Assembly (NCBI GenBank): GCA_902558885.1
Contig: CACEFQ010000009.1
Span: 1 to 64,000, forward strand
Direction: 5' to 3'
Length of the DNA: 64,000 nucleotides
Origin: an uncultured SAR116 cluster alpha proteobacterium
GTDB taxonomy: Bacteria; Pseudomonadota; Alphaproteobacteria; Puniceispirillales; Marisalimonadaceae
In this document: positions 20,699-29,835 of the stretch, in pieces
How the letters are laid out: each line of letters begins with the position of its first letter
Numbering within the stretch: the first letter of the stretch is position 1
The notes under the pieces: model-generated
Told to the model about the DNA's origin: nothing
The model's database searches: none
Seen by the model: the letters and a program-made list of their open reading frames with translations, nothing else
Program-made: the position numbers and the translations under genes

Positions 20699-21998
20699 AT
20701 TTAAAACTAGATATATTAATTATACAGATAGAAAATTTAAAAAAAAATTCGATAATTTGATAAATGATGAAAGAAAATCAAACAATAAAATTAATATTAC
20801 AGTCACAAAAATTTTAAAAGAAATACTTGAAAAGGGTGATGATGGTCTAAATCATTGTGTAGGTAAATTTGATAAAATAAAAGTAAAAAAAATTAAAGAC
20901 TTATTCATTCCAAAAGATATCCTGAAAAAAGCTTATGATGGACTTGAAAGAGAACAGAAAAAAGCATTAAATATTTCAGCTGATAGGATTAAAAAATTTC
21001 ATAAACATCAAATTCCTAAAAACTTTAGTTATAAAGATAACCTAAAAGTTAATCTAGGTTTGACTCACTCTCCAATTGAATCTGCAGGTTTTTATGTGCC
21101 TGGAGGAAAGGCTATCTATCCATCATCAGTATTGATGAACGCAATACCCGCTTTAGTTGCTGGTGTTGAGAGGAGAGTACTTGTAAGCCCAATTTCAGAT
21201 ATAAATCAGTCATCTATTGTTCTTGCAGCAGCTCATGTTGCAAAAGTGACAGAATTTATTCGTATGGGTGGAGCCCATGCTGTAGCTGCACTTGCTTATG
21301 GCACAAAATCTATTTTACCTGTAAATAAAATTGTGGGCCCTGGAAATGCTTACGTTGCAGAAGCTAAAAGACAAGTATTTGGTCAAGTAGGAATTGACTC
21401 AATTGCCGGACCTTCAGAGGTTTTAATTGTCTGTGACGAAACAGCTAACCCTGATCATGTTGCTATAGATCTTTTATCACAAGCAGAGCATGATGAGTTA
21501 GCTCAGTCAATTTTAATAACAACAAGTAAAGAAATCGCAATAAAAGTGAAACTTTCTGTAGAAAAATTTCTTATGGAAATTTCTAGATCAAAAATAGCTA
21601 GTTTGTCATGGTATGATTTTGGAGCTATAATTTTAGTTGAAAACTTAAATCAAGCTATTGAATTAATAAATATAAAAGCACCTGAACATTTACAATTAAT
21701 TCTTAAAAATGCACCAAAGGTTATAAAAGAAATTAAAAATGCAGGAGCTATCTTTGTTGGTCCTAATACTCCTGAAGCAGTGGGTGATTATATTGCTGGA
21801 CCAAATCACGTTCTTCCAACAAACGGAACAGCAAAATTTTCGAGTGGATTAGGAGTTATAGATTTTTATAAAAGAACCACTATAGTTAACTTTAATAAAA
21901 ACAGCCTTAATGAACTTGGAAAACATGTAATAACATTAGCTGAAGCAGAAGGTTTAGAGGCACATGCAAGGTCTATTTCAATCAGAATAGATAAATAA
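20691..21998 (+). CDS. hisD: Histidinol dehydrogenase
   Basis: Last two steps of histidine synthesis (histidinol to histidine, zinc and NAD dependent). 435 residues. Conserved stretches: SIAGPSEVLIV, the zinc/catalytic region LLSQAEHDELAQS (Gln and His), KAPEHLQL (Glu-His pair) and GPNHVLPT. The N-terminal 80 residues are unusually rich in Lys, Asn and Ile, in line with the AT-rich genome. Translationally coupled to hisG by overlap. Confidence 0.96.
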   Translation: MSKFKTRYINYTDRKFKKKFDNLINDERKSNNKINITVTKILKEILEKGDDGLNHCVGKFDKIKVKKIKDLFIPKDILKKAYDGLEREQKKALNISADRIKKFHKHQIPKNFSYKDNLKVNLGLTHSPIESAGFYVPGGKAIYPSSVLMNAIPALVAGVERRVLVSPISDINQSSIVLAAAHVAKVTEFIRMGGAHAVAALAYGTKSILPVNKIVGPGNAYVAEAKRQVFGQVGIDSIAGPSEVLIVCDETANPDHVAIDLLSQAEHDELAQSILITTSKEIAIKVKLSVEKFLMEISRSKIASLSWYDFGAIILVENLNQAIELINIKAPEHLQLILKNAPKVIKEIKNAGAIFVGPNTPEAVGDYIAGPNHVLPTNGTAKFSSGLGVIDFYKRTTIVNFNKNSLNELGKHVITLAEAEGLEAHARSISIRIDK

Positions 21999-22022
21999 TA
22001 TAAAAAATATTATATAAAAATC

Positions 22023-22052
22023 TTGACTAATTAGACATAATAGTGAGATTAA
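22023..22052 (+). promoter_or_regulatory. Candidate promoter of infA
   Basis: TTGACT (22023-22028), 18-base spacer, GATTAA (22047-22052), 25 bases before the infA ATG, in the 79-base gap after hisD. The -35 box is good and the -10 box weak. Prediction only. Confidence 0.35.
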
Positions 22053-22077
22053 ACTTAAATTTTAAAGAAGAGGTTAA

Positions 22078-22296
22078 ATGGCTAAAGAAGGTGTAATAGA
22101 ATTTTCTGGTATTGTAGAAGAACTTCTACCTAATGCTATGTTTAGAGTTAAACTTGATAATGACCATGAGGTACTAGCCCATACAAGTGGGAAAATGAGA
22201 AAAAATCGTATTAGAGTATTACTTGGTGATAGAGTGAATGTAGAAATGACACCTTATGATTTAACTAAAGGAAGAATTACATTTAGATATAAATAA
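22078..22296 (+). CDS. infA: Translation initiation factor IF-1
   Basis: 72-residue S1/OB-fold protein that fills the ribosomal A site during initiation. [26 protein letters not shown] and the end [10 protein letters not shown] are diagnostic, and the length is standard. GAAGAGG precedes the ATG. First gene of infA-maf-RNase E/G-yacG, a typical alphaproteobacterial run. Confidence 0.98.
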   Translation: MAKEGVIEFSGIVEELLPNAMFRVKLDNDHEVLAHTSGKMRKNRIRVLLGDRVNVEMTPYDLTKGRITFRYK

Positions 22297-22320
22297 ATTC
22301 TGATGTGTTAAGTTTGTTTT

Positions 22321-22920
22321 ATGGATAAAACTAAATTGAACAAACATTTTATACTAGCATCTAGCTCACAAAGACGGCTTGAACTTCTAAGTCAAATAGG
22401 TGTTAAACCTGATTTAATATTATCACCAAATATTGATGAAAAGATATTTTCTAAAGAACTACCCCGTATATATGTTGAAAGAATGTCTTTAGAAAAAAAT
22501 AGAGTTTTTCAACAAAAATACCCTCAATCAATAATACTTACAGCTGACACGGTAGTTTCTATAGGAAGAAGAATCTTGCCAAAAACTATGGATATAAATT
22601 TGGCAGAAGAATGCTTAAAATTAATTTCAGGAAGAAGACATAAAGTTTTTACAAGTTTTACTGTTTACACGCCAAACAATTCACTCAAAACAAAAACTAT
22701 ACAATCAATTATAAAATTTAAAAGGTTACATCCTCACGAAATAAGTTATTACCTTGCCACTAAGGAATGGGAAGGGAAAGCAGGAGGGTATGCCATACAA
22801 GGAATTGCCGCATCATTTATAAATTTTTTATCTGGTTCATATAGTAATGTGGTAGGTTTGCCTCTGGCAGAACTTTACAGAGTGTTAATCTCTATTGGAT
22901 ATAATTTCAAAAATGATTAA
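22321..22920 (+). CDS. maf: Maf-family nucleoside triphosphate pyrophosphatase
   Basis: 199-residue house-cleaning enzyme that hydrolyses non-standard or pyrimidine nucleoside triphosphates to monophosphates. Seen: the N-terminal LASSSQRRLELL, the catalytic Asp in ILTADTVVSIGRR, and GKAGGYAIQGIAASFI. The 3' end overlaps the next gene by 8 bases. Confidence 0.93.
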   Translation: MDKTKLNKHFILASSSQRRLELLSQIGVKPDLILSPNIDEKIFSKELPRIYVERMSLEKNRVFQQKYPQSIILTADTVVSIGRRILPKTMDINLAEECLKLISGRRHKVFTSFTVYTPNNSLKTKTIQSIIKFKRLHPHEISYYLATKEWEGKAGGYAIQGIAASFINFLSGSYSNVVGLPLAELYRVLISIGYNFKND

Positions 22921-23932
22921 TGAAATTAAAGATCATTTTATCTTGGTAGATAAATGCGCCGAACAAACAAGAATAGTTGAAATTAAGAGTAACAAAATTG
23001 CTAAAATTACTTGTTGGCAAGATGAGAAGCCTCCATTAATTGGTAATATTTTAGATGCAACAGTTTTAAAAACATTAAATATTGGGATTGTCAGGGCTAG
23101 TTTAAATAATAAAAAAATCATCACAGTCAGAGTAGGGACAAAATTTTTAAAAATAAATGAAAAAATTAAAGTTATAATTACTAGTGAAGAGTTTGAAGAT
23201 AAGCCTATACAAGCAAAATTGTGGTCCGGAAATTGTGATTTAGAAAAAATAAATAATGTAAAACGGATAATTGGTCTTTTCTTTAATAAAAACATACCTG
23301 TTATAGAAGACAATCATGCAATCTATTGGAATGATATGGATTTAGATAGTTGTTTTTTTAATGCTCTAGATCCAATGATTAAAATTGAGGATGGTGGTGT
23401 TTTATGGATTGAAAAAACAAAAGCAGCCACTCTTGTTGATGTTGATACTAAAAATATATTAATTAATAATGAAGATGAAATGTTAAAGTTCTGTAAAAAC
23501 GTGTTTCTCAGATGTATGGATGAAATTAAATTGAGAAATATAGGAGGTATGATACTTATTGATTTTCCTAGAATGTCGTTTATTAGAAAAAAAAATCTTC
23601 ATGAATTTATTATTAAAGAAGGAACAAAAAAAAATTCAGACAGCAATTTTCTAGGTTTTTCTAGATTACAACTTTATGAGATGTATGTACCAAGAAACTT
23701 CAAATCTCTAGAAAGTTTTTATATTAATAAAAATGAATTTGATTTTCAAAATCATATAAGATCATTATGGAGAGCATCTAAGAAAATCAAATCTAAAAAT
23801 AACATTGAGTTTTTATGTGGTAAAAATCTCTATAAAAGATTAAAGCTTAAAAAAATACCAGAATTCATAAATATTGTTGAAAGAATAGATCTCCCAAAGG
23901 ATTATGGTGAGTTATTAGAAAAAAAAATATAA
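22913..23932 (+). CDS. Minimal ribonuclease E/G family protein
   Basis: 339 residues from the ATG at 22913; an in-frame TTG at 22895 lies deeper in maf. N-terminal S1-like domain, then the RNase H/DNase I-like catalytic part with the two metal-binding aspartates expected from E. coli RNase E D303 and D346: Asp176 in TLVDVDTKN and Asp217 in MILIDFPRM. The CPxC zinc-link motif and the usual C-terminal part are missing, so it is shorter than RNase G (about 490 residues). This short type is found after maf and before yacG in alphaproteobacteria. RNA-processing role likely, details unknown. Confidence 0.8.
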   Translation: MINEIKDHFILVDKCAEQTRIVEIKSNKIAKITCWQDEKPPLIGNILDATVLKTLNIGIVRASLNNKKIITVRVGTKFLKINEKIKVIITSEEFEDKPIQAKLWSGNCDLEKINNVKRIIGLFFNKNIPVIEDNHAIYWNDMDLDSCFFNALDPMIKIEDGGVLWIEKTKAATLVDVDTKNILINNEDEMLKFCKNVFLRCMDEIKLRNIGGMILIDFPRMSFIRKKNLHEFIIKEGTKKNSDSNFLGFSRLQLYEMYVPRNFKSLESFYINKNEFDFQNHIRSLWRASKKIKSKNNIEFLCGKNLYKRLKLKKIPEFINIVERIDLPKDYGELLEKKI

Positions 23933-24102
23933 TGAGAGAAAATCAAAAAATAAAATGTGTTAACTGTGATAAAGAATTTGATGTCACATTAGATACAAAA
24001 CCATTCTGTTCTAAACGTTGTAGTTATATTGATTTAAACAATTGGTTAGGTGAAAAATACTCAATTCATATAAATGAAGATGATTATGAGAAGGATGTTT
24101 AA
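23932..24102 (+). CDS. yacG: YacG-family zinc-binding protein (DNA gyrase inhibitor type)
   Basis: 56 residues. The four zinc ligands C-x2-C-x13-C-x3-C (KCVNCDKE and PFCSKRCSYIDL) and the following WLGEKYSI are diagnostic of YacG, which in E. coli binds GyrB and blocks gyrase. The ATG overlaps the stop of the RNase gene by one base (TAATG). It is followed by an 11-base T run without a hairpin, then tRNA-Phe 60 bases on. Confidence 0.93.
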   Translation: MRENQKIKCVNCDKEFDVTLDTKPFCSKRCSYIDLNNWLGEKYSIHINEDDYEKDV

Positions 24103-24161
24103 TTTTTTTTTTTGTTAGCTAGACATAATGTGATGATCAGGTTATAGATAATTTAACTATA

Positions 24162-24237
24162 GCCCGGGTAGCTCAGTAGGTAGAGCAGAGGACTGAAAAT
24201 CCTCGTGTCGGTGGTTCGAATCCGCCCCCGGGCACCA
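24162..24237 (+). tRNA. tRNA-Phe (anticodon GAA)
   Basis: 76 bases with encoded CCA. GCCCGGG at the 5' end pairs with CCCGGGC before A-CCA; the anticodon loop is CTGAAAA (GAA), the T arm GGTTCGAATCC. The D arm AGCTCAGTAGGTAGAGC is normal. It lies after yacG, its usual alphaproteobacterial place. Confidence 0.97.
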
Positions 24238-24332
24238 CGTTTCATACATCAGACTTCAATAAACTGTTGATCACAATTGCAATTTTGTGAATTCAATAAC
24301 TTATTCGTTAAAAGAAAATTAGTTGTAAGATT

Positions 24333-25478
24333 TTATAGGAATATACGTTTTGTCATATCGGGTAAATCTGAATTAAAAAAAGCATCTTTTACAATTTTTT
24401 TGTGATCACTTTCTAAAACCCTTGCTAGAATAGACGCGTAAACTGCTCTTGCATCAATAGAAGAATTAAGATCTCGTCCTTCAAATAAATTTTTTTGCTC
24501 TAGCCCAGGCCAATTGCTTATTATTCGTGATTTTGGTAATAAACCTCCTGCCATAAGTATTGCTGTTCCATATCCATGCTCAGTACCAGATCCCCCATTT
24601 TGTGACATAGTTCTGCCAAACTCTGTAAGTGAGGCAATAATTGTATTGTTAAATATTTTTCCCATCTGTTTTCTTAATGTGCCAATGACATCATCAAATT
24701 GTTTTAATTTTTTTGCGTGTTCGCCATTATCTCCACCTTGATCAGCATGAGTATCAAACCCACCTATATCAAAAATAGCAACGCTTGGGCCTGTTGGATC
24801 CGAAAGTTGCTGTGCTGCAATTTTAGCTAACCCTTTCATATCTCTGTCAGATCTGGATTTAGGCTCCATCATGGCTATAGGTCTTTTTCGTATGGTGCTC
24901 AAAACTTCCCATAACATCTTATCTTCTTTATAATCATTTTGTAATAATTGTAATGTATTATCATTTGGTAATCTGTTTTTCGAGGGCATGAAACTGTCAA
25001 GATCTCTTCCACCTCTTAAAATTAGTGGCATAGGTAGTGAGATAGATAATCCTTTTATGCCAGCTCCTTCTAAAGCTCTACCAACCCATCCTGTTTTATC
25101 AAAATAAGGTTGTATTCCACCACTCTCCATTAAGTATTGTCCTTCAAAATGCGATCTTCCCGTGTAGGGTATAGAGGATGCATGGAATATAGATGCTTGT
25201 CCCTGATCCCATAAAGATTTGTAATTTTTTAACATTGGATGCAAAGCGAAGTCAGCTGTGATTTGTATTGGTTTATTTACACCAATGTCTGGCCTTGCTT
25301 TCGTTAGTATATTATTCCCAATATAAGGCACAGCAGTTAGCCCGTCCATACCTCCACGTAACATAATTATTACAAGATTGTTTTTTCTTTTATTAGAGGC
25401 AATTGCGTTTGATAAGACAGGTGCAGTTAAGATTAGCGAAGTTGATCCAGCTAAAAATATACGTCTAGATATTCTCAT
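24333..25478 (-). CDS. DUF1501 domain protein, exported (Tat-like signal)
   Basis: 381 residues. The N-terminus MRISRRIFLAGSTSLILTAP with twin arginines and the hydrophobic run up to SNAIAS looks like a Tat signal, so the protein is probably exported folded. The body matches DUF1501, a sulfatase/alkaline-phosphatase-like fold, with IMLRGGMDGLTAVPYIG, GGFDTHADQGGDNGEHA and TEFGRTMSQNG...GTEHGYGT. The start overlaps the stop of the DUF1800 gene (ATGA). Function not established for the family; the two proteins occur as a pair in many bacteria. Confidence 0.85.
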   Translation of the reverse strand: MRISRRIFLAGSTSLILTAPVLSNAIASNKRKNNLVIIMLRGGMDGLTAVPYIGNNILTKARPDIGVNKPIQITADFALHPMLKNYKSLWDQGQASIFHASSIPYTGRSHFEGQYLMESGGIQPYFDKTGWVGRALEGAGIKGLSISLPMPLILRGGRDLDSFMPSKNRLPNDNTLQLLQNDYKEDKMLWEVLSTIRKRPIAMMEPKSRSDRDMKGLAKIAAQQLSDPTGPSVAIFDIGGFDTHADQGGDNGEHAKKLKQFDDVIGTLRKQMGKIFNNTIIASLTEFGRTMSQNGGSGTEHGYGTAILMAGGLLPKSRIISNWPGLEQKNLFEGRDLNSSIDARAVYASILARVLESDHKKIVKDAFFNSDLPDMTKRIFL

Positions 25479-26941
25479 GCTTTCAACACCTTTCTACTAC
25501 ATAAAATTGAAATTAGAGATTTGGATTGTTCATTTTTTAACTCCAAGGAATTCAAAAATTTCAGAAACTTTTCAGGTTCATCGAAATTTTGTTCTACTAC
25601 TTTTTTAGAAATATCAATTAATGGTAATGAATTCTTATATAACCCAATTTGTATAGGATTATTTATTAAAGCTATTCTTCTAACTAGATATTCTTGAGAT
25701 AACCATTCATTTTTTGTATCTGGAAAGCCATTTGGTTGTTTTGCTCTAAAAGGAAGGTGGCCTAATTCTGCAAGGATATATTTAATCTTTTTTTGTTTAA
25801 AATTAAGTTTTGATTTGAAATCATATTTAAAAATCTTTGGATCCCCAGGCCAATCAGCCCCTGTCATCCTTGCTATTTGAATGAGCCATGTCTCAGGTGA
25901 TAAAAATTTATCGTTAGATTTACCGAATTTCCAAGTTGCTTCAATTACAGCTTGATGAATTTGAGGAAGCATACCTTTTGAATTTTCCCAGGCATCAGTA
26001 ACCATTTTGATCATTTCTGGTTTTGGATCATCACAAATAAAATGGCGACATAATTTCCAAGAAATAAATCTTCGACATTCTGCACTTTTACACAAATCTT
26101 CTACTAGATCACGTAATTGATTTTTCCCTTTTGTTTTTTCACTAAAACCACTCGATTTATATTTTTTGCCAAGTACTATATGTGTGCCAGGCTCATGTAA
26201 AGAACCTTGATAACCAATTTTTTTAGCTTCCACACCTTTTCTACCACCTATAAAACCCCAACCAGTCATAATATTGGCTGTATTAATTACATCATCTTGT
26301 GTATATCCAGCATTAGGAGAAATTGTGTGAAGCTCAAGTAACTCACGACCATGATTTTCATTTAGTCCTTTTTCTGGTTTGTTTTTTCGACGCCTATTTA
26401 CATTAAATTGTGAATTTGGTCCTCTTGATTTAAAATTATCTAAACTTTTAATCATGGGCCACGTTAAAGTCATATCATAGACCATATCTGCAAATCTACC
26501 TGTCATTAAAGTTCTCAGTTGTTCTCTTTGCATTGCCCCTGTATTAAACGTAGCTAGTTTATTCTTATCAATAATAGTAAAATGATTTCCCCAAAAGTGC
26601 CAAAATCTCTCAAAGACAGGTTGGTTCCCGTAAACAGCCTGATGATGTCTGATTGCTAACTCATAGCTTTCAAAGTAACGTCGACCAGAGCCTCGATATA
26701 ACTTATTTTTTTTAACTTTTGCAGTAGCTGGATTCTTTTCAGTCTTTTGAATTTTGTCTTCTTGCGCAGTAAAATCTACACGAATATCAAGCATTTCCTG
26801 TTCTGAATAAATTTTACCAGGCCAAATTAAATTTGGCACAGAATTCATTTGGGATTTTGCCCAATTAAGTGGGTCTTCTGGAATTTTTTCATCTGGTCTA
26901 AGACCAAAGCCAACTTTACGCAAAAAAGATTTAGGTTTCAT
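25475..26941 (-). CDS. DUF1800 domain protein
   Basis: 488 residues from the ATG at 26941; an in-frame TTG two codons upstream is also possible. DUF1800 features: HHQAVYGNQPVFERFWHFWGNHF, ENHGRELLELHTISPNAGYTQDDV and ARMTGADWPG. No signal peptide is visible, although its partner has one. First gene of the pair DUF1800-DUF1501, transcribed leftward and divergent from the dehydrogenase gene at 27080. Function unknown. Confidence 0.88.
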   Translation of the reverse strand: MKPKSFLRKVGFGLRPDEKIPEDPLNWAKSQMNSVPNLIWPGKIYSEQEMLDIRVDFTAQEDKIQKTEKNPATAKVKKNKLYRGSGRRYFESYELAIRHHQAVYGNQPVFERFWHFWGNHFTIIDKNKLATFNTGAMQREQLRTLMTGRFADMVYDMTLTWPMIKSLDNFKSRGPNSQFNVNRRRKNKPEKGLNENHGRELLELHTISPNAGYTQDDVINTANIMTGWGFIGGRKGVEAKKIGYQGSLHEPGTHIVLGKKYKSSGFSEKTKGKNQLRDLVEDLCKSAECRRFISWKLCRHFICDDPKPEMIKMVTDAWENSKGMLPQIHQAVIEATWKFGKSNDKFLSPETWLIQIARMTGADWPGDPKIFKYDFKSKLNFKQKKIKYILAELGHLPFRAKQPNGFPDTKNEWLSQEYLVRRIALINNPIQIGLYKNSLPLIDISKKVVEQNFDEPEKFLKFLNSLELKNEQSKSLISILCSRKVLKA

Positions 26942-27079
26942 TATCAAAAAACTGTATTATAAATTTTTAACTTACATTATTTCTATTATTAGATTACGAT
27001 TCTAACAATGCAAATGCAATTTATTACATCTTAATTTAAAAAATAATTTAAATCTCATTTAATGTTTAGGAGCATTATT

Positions 27080-28063
27080 ATGAACATGAATTTTAATAAT
27101 AAAAAGAAAGTATTAATGGTTCAAGGTCTTCACGAAGAGGGCCAAAAATTATTATTAGCAAGAGATGATATTGAACCCATAACTATTATGTCAGCTAATG
27201 AAGACGAAATTCTGGAAGCAGCAAAAGAAGTTCATGGTATCACAGTTAGAACTGCTAACATCTCAAGAAAAATAATTGAAAATTCAAAAAACTTACAAGT
27301 GGTTTCAAGACATGGTGTTGGTTATGATTCTATTGATATTGATGCTCTAAACGATTGTGGCATTCCTTTAACTATTGCTGCTCATTCAAATATGATCTCA
27401 GTAGCTGAACATGCAATGTTTATGTTGTTATCATTATCAAAAAATGTTTTTTATTATGATAAATTTGCCCGCAAAGCTGATTGGACTACTCGTTGGGATA
27501 TACGTGCTTGGGATGTTGCAGAAAAGAATTTGTTAGTAATTGGTTTTGGCAGAATAGGTTCAAGATTAGTTAAAAGAGCTCTTGCTTTTGATATGAAAGT
27601 TTTTGTTTACGATCCTTATGTGGATGAGTCAGAAATAAAAAAATCAGGAGCCTATTATGTAAGTAATTTTTTTGATATTTTACCTCAAATGGATGCCATT
27701 TCATTACATTGCCCTAAAAATGATGAAACAACTAATATGTTTTCTGAAAATGAATTTAAAATTATGAAAGAAAGTGCCTTTTTGATTAATTGTGCCAGAG
27801 GAGGAATTATTGACGAAGTCGCATTATTAGATGCTCTAAAATCTAATAAAATTAGAGCTGCTGGTTTAGATGTTTACGACGATGAGCCATCTACGTCTTC
27901 AAATCCATTATTTAGTCTAGATAATATTCTACTTTCTCCTCATATTGCAGGAGTTACTCAAGAGGCGACAATAAGAATGTCTAAACAAGCCGTTCAAAAC
28001 GTACTTGATGTATTTGATGACAAAGTAGATCCTGAAGTTATTATAAATAAAAATGTATTATAG
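27080..28063 (+). CDS. D-isomer specific 2-hydroxyacid dehydrogenase
   Basis: 327 residues from the ATG at 27080, which has AGGAG at 27068-27072; the ATG at 27062 has none and overlaps that site. NAD-binding fingerprint GFGRIGSRLVKRAL followed by an aspartate (VYDPYV), catalytic Arg in NCARGGIIDE, then Glu and His in LSPHIAGVTQEA. Close to the SerA/glyoxylate-reductase class but without a C-terminal ACT domain. Nine bases before an HpcH/HpaI aldolase, so it probably acts on a hydroxy- or oxo-acid in the same route. Confidence 0.9.
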   Translation: MNMNFNNKKKVLMVQGLHEEGQKLLLARDDIEPITIMSANEDEILEAAKEVHGITVRTANISRKIIENSKNLQVVSRHGVGYDSIDIDALNDCGIPLTIAAHSNMISVAEHAMFMLLSLSKNVFYYDKFARKADWTTRWDIRAWDVAEKNLLVIGFGRIGSRLVKRALAFDMKVFVYDPYVDESEIKKSGAYYVSNFFDILPQMDAISLHCPKNDETTNMFSENEFKIMKESAFLINCARGGIIDEVALLDALKSNKIRAAGLDVYDDEPSTSSNPLFSLDNILLSPHIAGVTQEATIRMSKQAVQNVLDVFDDKVDPEVIINKNVL

Positions 28064-28072
28064 GAGAAAAAA

Positions 28073-28831
28073 ATGAAACAACAAACTTTAAGAGATTGTT
28101 GGGCTAAAGAAAAAGGTGCCATCAATGCTTGGTGTTCAATACCGAGCGCTGTAACTGCAGAAATGATGTCTATGAATGATTTTGATTCTATTACAATTGA
28201 TATGCAACACGGGCTTGTTGATTATCAAGCTGCTTTAAATATGTTACAAGTAATTTCAGGCTCAGGTAAAACTCCTATGGTAAGGGTCCCATGGAACGAG
28301 CCAGGTATTATAATGAAATCATTAGATGCAGGTGCCTTAGGTATTATATGTCCAATGATTAACACCCCCGAAGATGCAATTAATTTTGTAGGTGCTACCA
28401 GATATGCTCCAGAAGGACACCGAAGTTCTGGACCAACAAGAGCTATAATGGTTCATGGTGCAAACTATCATGATGAGGCAAATGACAAAATTATTTCGTT
28501 AGCTATGATAGAAACAGTTGAAGCTCTTGAAAATGTTGAAAAAATAGCCGCTACTGAAGGATTGACAGGAATTTATATTGGGCCTTCAGATCTTAGTATT
28601 TCAATGGGTTTCAAACCTGGTTTAGATAGAATTGAACCTGAAATGATAGGTGCTATAAACAAAATTTATGATGCTTGTAAAAATAACAATATTAAAGTTG
28701 GTATACATTGTCTTTCTCCTTCCTATTTAAAAGAAAAACTCTCTAATGGCTATGACTTGGCTACATTAGCCAGTGATGTTAGAATTTATGCTGAGGGTTT
28801 AAGTAAAAAGATCAAAGAAGCTAGATCTTAA
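28073..28831 (+). CDS. HpcH/HpaI-family class II aldolase
   Basis: 252-residue TIM-barrel metal-dependent aldolase that cleaves 4-hydroxy-2-oxo acids to pyruvate and an aldehyde (or the glyoxylate-releasing variants). Family signs: ITIDMQHGLVDYQ with the catalytic His, GALGIICPMINTPEDA, metal ligands in MIETVEALENVEKI (Glu) and YIGPSDLSISMG (Asp). GGAG lies before the ATG. Its operon partners are a 2-hydroxyacid dehydrogenase and a quinone-oxidoreductase-like enzyme; the true substrate is unknown. Confidence 0.88.
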   Translation: MKQQTLRDCWAKEKGAINAWCSIPSAVTAEMMSMNDFDSITIDMQHGLVDYQAALNMLQVISGSGKTPMVRVPWNEPGIIMKSLDAGALGIICPMINTPEDAINFVGATRYAPEGHRSSGPTRAIMVHGANYHDEANDKIISLAMIETVEALENVEKIAATEGLTGIYIGPSDLSISMGFKPGLDRIEPEMIGAINKIYDACKNNNIKVGIHCLSPSYLKEKLSNGYDLATLASDVRIYAEGLSKKIKEARS

Positions 28832-28856
28832 AATTGAAAAATTTGAAAGGAAGAAA

Positions 28857-29828
28857 ATGAGAGCAGTTACCGTTGTTGAATCTGGAGTTCAAATTGTAGA
28901 TGTAGACACACCATCGCCGAAGGATAGTGAAGTTCTAGTAAAGGTACATTCATGTGGATTGAATAGAGCTGATATGGTAGTAGCGGATGGTGGTGCACAT
29001 GGTGCTGCTGGGGGTCCTGGTACGATTATTGGCATGGAATTTTCAGGAGAAATAATTAAATGTGGAGAAAATGTAAAAAATTTCTCAATTGGGGATAGAG
29101 TTATGTGTTCGGGAACTTCAGCTTGGGCTGAATATGCAATTGCAGATTATGGAAGGGTAATAAAAATACCTGATAATAATATGGATTTTGTTACGGCTAG
29201 CACTCTACCAATAGCTCTAGCTACGATGCATAATGCTATTATTACAATTGGTAACTTTATCAAAGGACAAACGATATTAATCCAAGGAGCAAGTTCTGGT
29301 GTTGGTCTAATGGGACTTCAGATAGCAAAGAATTTAGGAGCTAAATTAGTTATAGGAACATCAACAAAGCCAGAAAAATTTGATAAATTAAAATCCATTG
29401 GTGCTGACCTTGTTGTAAATTCGAAAGATAAAGATTGGGTTGATCAAGTGCTAAGTGCAACTAATAACGAAGGTGTGGATTTAATTGTAGATCAACTTTC
29501 AGGTTATACAACTAACGATAATATGAAAGCATCTAAAATAAAAGGTAAAATAGTAAATGTAGGAAGGTTGGCTGGAGGTAATACTGAATTCAATTGTGAT
29601 ATTCATGCTCTGAGAAGAATAAATTATCATGGTGTCACTTTTAGAACTAGATCAATAAGCGAGATCAGAGATGTCTATTCAAAAATGTGGACTGATCTAA
29701 GTGATTTAGTTGTCACAGGAAAATTATCTTTACCAATAGACAAAATTTTTCAATTTAATGATGTCGCAGATGCTTTGTCTTGTATGAGAGCCAACCAACA
29801 TTTTGGAAAATTGGTTTTAAAAGTTTAA
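28857..29828 (+). CDS. Zinc-free quinone oxidoreductase-like MDR enzyme
   Basis: 323 residues of the medium-chain dehydrogenase/reductase superfamily. N-terminal GroES-like domain with LNRADMVVADGG, then the Rossmann domain with ILIQGASSGVGLMGLQIAKN. The catalytic-zinc cysteine of alcohol dehydrogenases is missing, as in NADPH:quinone oxidoreductases and enoyl reductases. AAGGAAG before the ATG. Third gene of the operon with the aldolase; it may reduce an aldehyde or enone from that route, which is inference. Confidence 0.85.
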   Translation: MRAVTVVESGVQIVDVDTPSPKDSEVLVKVHSCGLNRADMVVADGGAHGAAGGPGTIIGMEFSGEIIKCGENVKNFSIGDRVMCSGTSAWAEYAIADYGRVIKIPDNNMDFVTASTLPIALATMHNAIITIGNFIKGQTILIQGASSGVGLMGLQIAKNLGAKLVIGTSTKPEKFDKLKSIGADLVVNSKDKDWVDQVLSATNNEGVDLIVDQLSGYTTNDNMKASKIKGKIVNVGRLAGGNTEFNCDIHALRRINYHGVTFRTRSISEIRDVYSKMWTDLSDLVVTGKLSLPIDKIFQFNDVADALSCMRANQHFGKLVLKV

Positions 29829-29835
29829 AGATTTT

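Noticed and set aside
21997-22015. AT-only inverted repeat after hisD as a terminator
   Set aside because: The stem has no G-C pair and no T run of useful length follows.
24103-24113. Long T run after yacG as a terminator
   Set aside because: No stem-loop precedes it on the plus strand.
22032-24129. Shared 10-mer TAGACATAAT before infA (22032) and tRNA-Phe (24120) as a common promoter
   Set aside because: The CATAAT box lies only about 8 bases behind the TTG-type box, so the spacing does not fit a sigma-70 promoter; a 10-base match in AT-rich DNA may be chance.
24266-24294. Imperfect palindrome after tRNA-Phe as a terminator
   Set aside because: Mismatches in the stem and no T tract on either strand.
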